Shown here: positions 14,309 to 14,497 of the stretch, one piece after another
Layout of the letters: each line of letters begins with the position of its first letter
Numbering within the stretch: position 1 is the stretch's first letter
The notes under the pieces: model-generated
What the model saw: the letters and a program-made list of their open reading frames with translations, nothing else
The model's database searches: none
What the model was told of the DNA's origin: nothing
Position numbers and translations under genes: made by a program
Origin: Candidatus Buchananbacteria bacterium
Lineage (GTDB): Bacteria > Patescibacteriota > Patescibacteriia > 2-01-FULL-39-33
Direction of reading: 5' to 3'
Assembly (NCBI GenBank): GCA_903859075.1
Contig: CAIOLF010000009.1
Span: forward strand, 1 to 14,497
DNA: 14,497 bases

Positions 14309-14371
14309 AAAAATCAGCAAACGGCTGGAAACAAAAAACTGGCCTTGGCGGCCAGCCGTTTGCTGATTTTT
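14309..14371 (-). terminator. Nested terminators/attenuator-like hairpins upstream of the GCS2 gene
   Basis: A perfect 20-bp inverted repeat (14309-14328 with 14352-14371) flanks a smaller hairpin, CTGGCC-GCCAA-GGCCAG (14355-14339), followed on the minus strand by TTTTTTGTTT. The small stem reuses the CTGG end of the long arm, so the two compete. The long stem also ends in a T run on each strand. It terminates transcripts entering from the right edge, or works as an attenuator for the GCS2 gene. Confidence 0.7.
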
Positions 14372-14385
14372 TTGACAAATCCAAA

Positions 14386-14469
14386 CTAGCTGAACCGCTC
14401 TTCAGTGAAAAAGAAAAATTGCCAGCCGTTGGATTTAATTATTTGTCGAAAATCTATTGATTGAGACAT
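14386..14469 (-). CDS. Short ORF (27 aa) or 3' end of an off-window gene
   Basis: ATG 14469 to TAG 14386 encodes 27 residues with SNGWQFFFFTEERFS at the end. The frame is also open upstream to the window edge through AAT/ATT codons, so it may be the tail of a longer gene. It lies 15 bases before the nested terminator hairpins, which suits either the end of a gene or a Phe-rich leader peptide. No ribosome site is visible and AT-rich DNA gives such ORFs by chance. Confidence 0.25.
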   Translation of the reverse strand: MSQSIDFRQIIKSNGWQFFFFTEERFS

Positions 14470-14497
14470 AATAATAATATTATTATTATTATTATTA
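14468..14497. repeat. Palindromic ATA/ATT triplet tract at the window edge
   Basis: ATA repeats switch to ATT repeats, giving a self-complementary AT-only tract that reaches the last base. It could be a real microsatellite or an assembly break point. Confidence 0.8.

Overview
The window looks like part of a chromosome from a Candidate Phyla Radiation (Patescibacteria, Parcubacteria-like) bacterium. This is an inference from gene content, not a database result. The signs are a dense set of signal-peptide surface proteins of fibre, cohesin, dockerin and WxL-like type, small AT-rich intergenic gaps, many starts without a Shine-Dalgarno sequence, TAA and TGA both used as stops, and few metabolic genes.

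Layout from left to right. Bases 1-2445 (minus) hold the N-terminal 815 residues of a very large phage-tail-fibre-like surface protein; the gene runs off the left edge. Next come a minus-strand pair, a secreted transglutaminase-like protein (2894-3775) and a small one-pass membrane protein (2671-2907), which overlap by 14 bases and end at a UUCG-loop terminator. The only plus-strand genes follow: a large cohesin-like/Ig-like/FN3 protein (4033-6564) and, after one in-frame TAA, a membrane-anchored continuation (6571-7632). They look like two halves of one gene because an Ig-like domain straddles the stop. A bidirectional terminator separates them from a convergent four-gene minus-strand cluster: a 202-residue surface protein (10370-10978), a DUF916/DUF3324-like membrane protein (9242-10222), a 261-residue surface protein related to the first (8439-9224), and a dockerin-ended protein (7749-8435). 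The arrangement resembles the WxL surface loci of Firmicutes.

The cluster starts from an extended -10 promoter followed by a ~140-nt leader able to fold into a three-way junction; this is the best candidate here for an undescribed regulatory RNA. The same promoter layout (TTATCCACA box, identical spacing, TGTTATAAT) precedes the fibre gene, so the two surface transcripts may be co-regulated. The rest of the window is a GerMN-domain membrane protein (11285-12307), a tRNA-Pro(GGG) with its own promoter (12361-12431), an AstE/AspA-type zinc hydrolase (12497-13300), a short GCS2-family carboxylate-amine ligase with a strong Shine-Dalgarno (13380-14237), and a hairpin-rich region with nested terminators ending in an ATT/AAT triplet tract at the right edge.

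Together the 1-10978 genes appear to build and modify the cell surface: fibres, Ig-like adhesins, a possible cohesin-dockerin pair, WxL-like wall-associated proteins, and a secreted transglutaminase-like enzyme that could cross-link or process them. No CRISPR array, rRNA, insertion sequence or phage structural cluster was seen.
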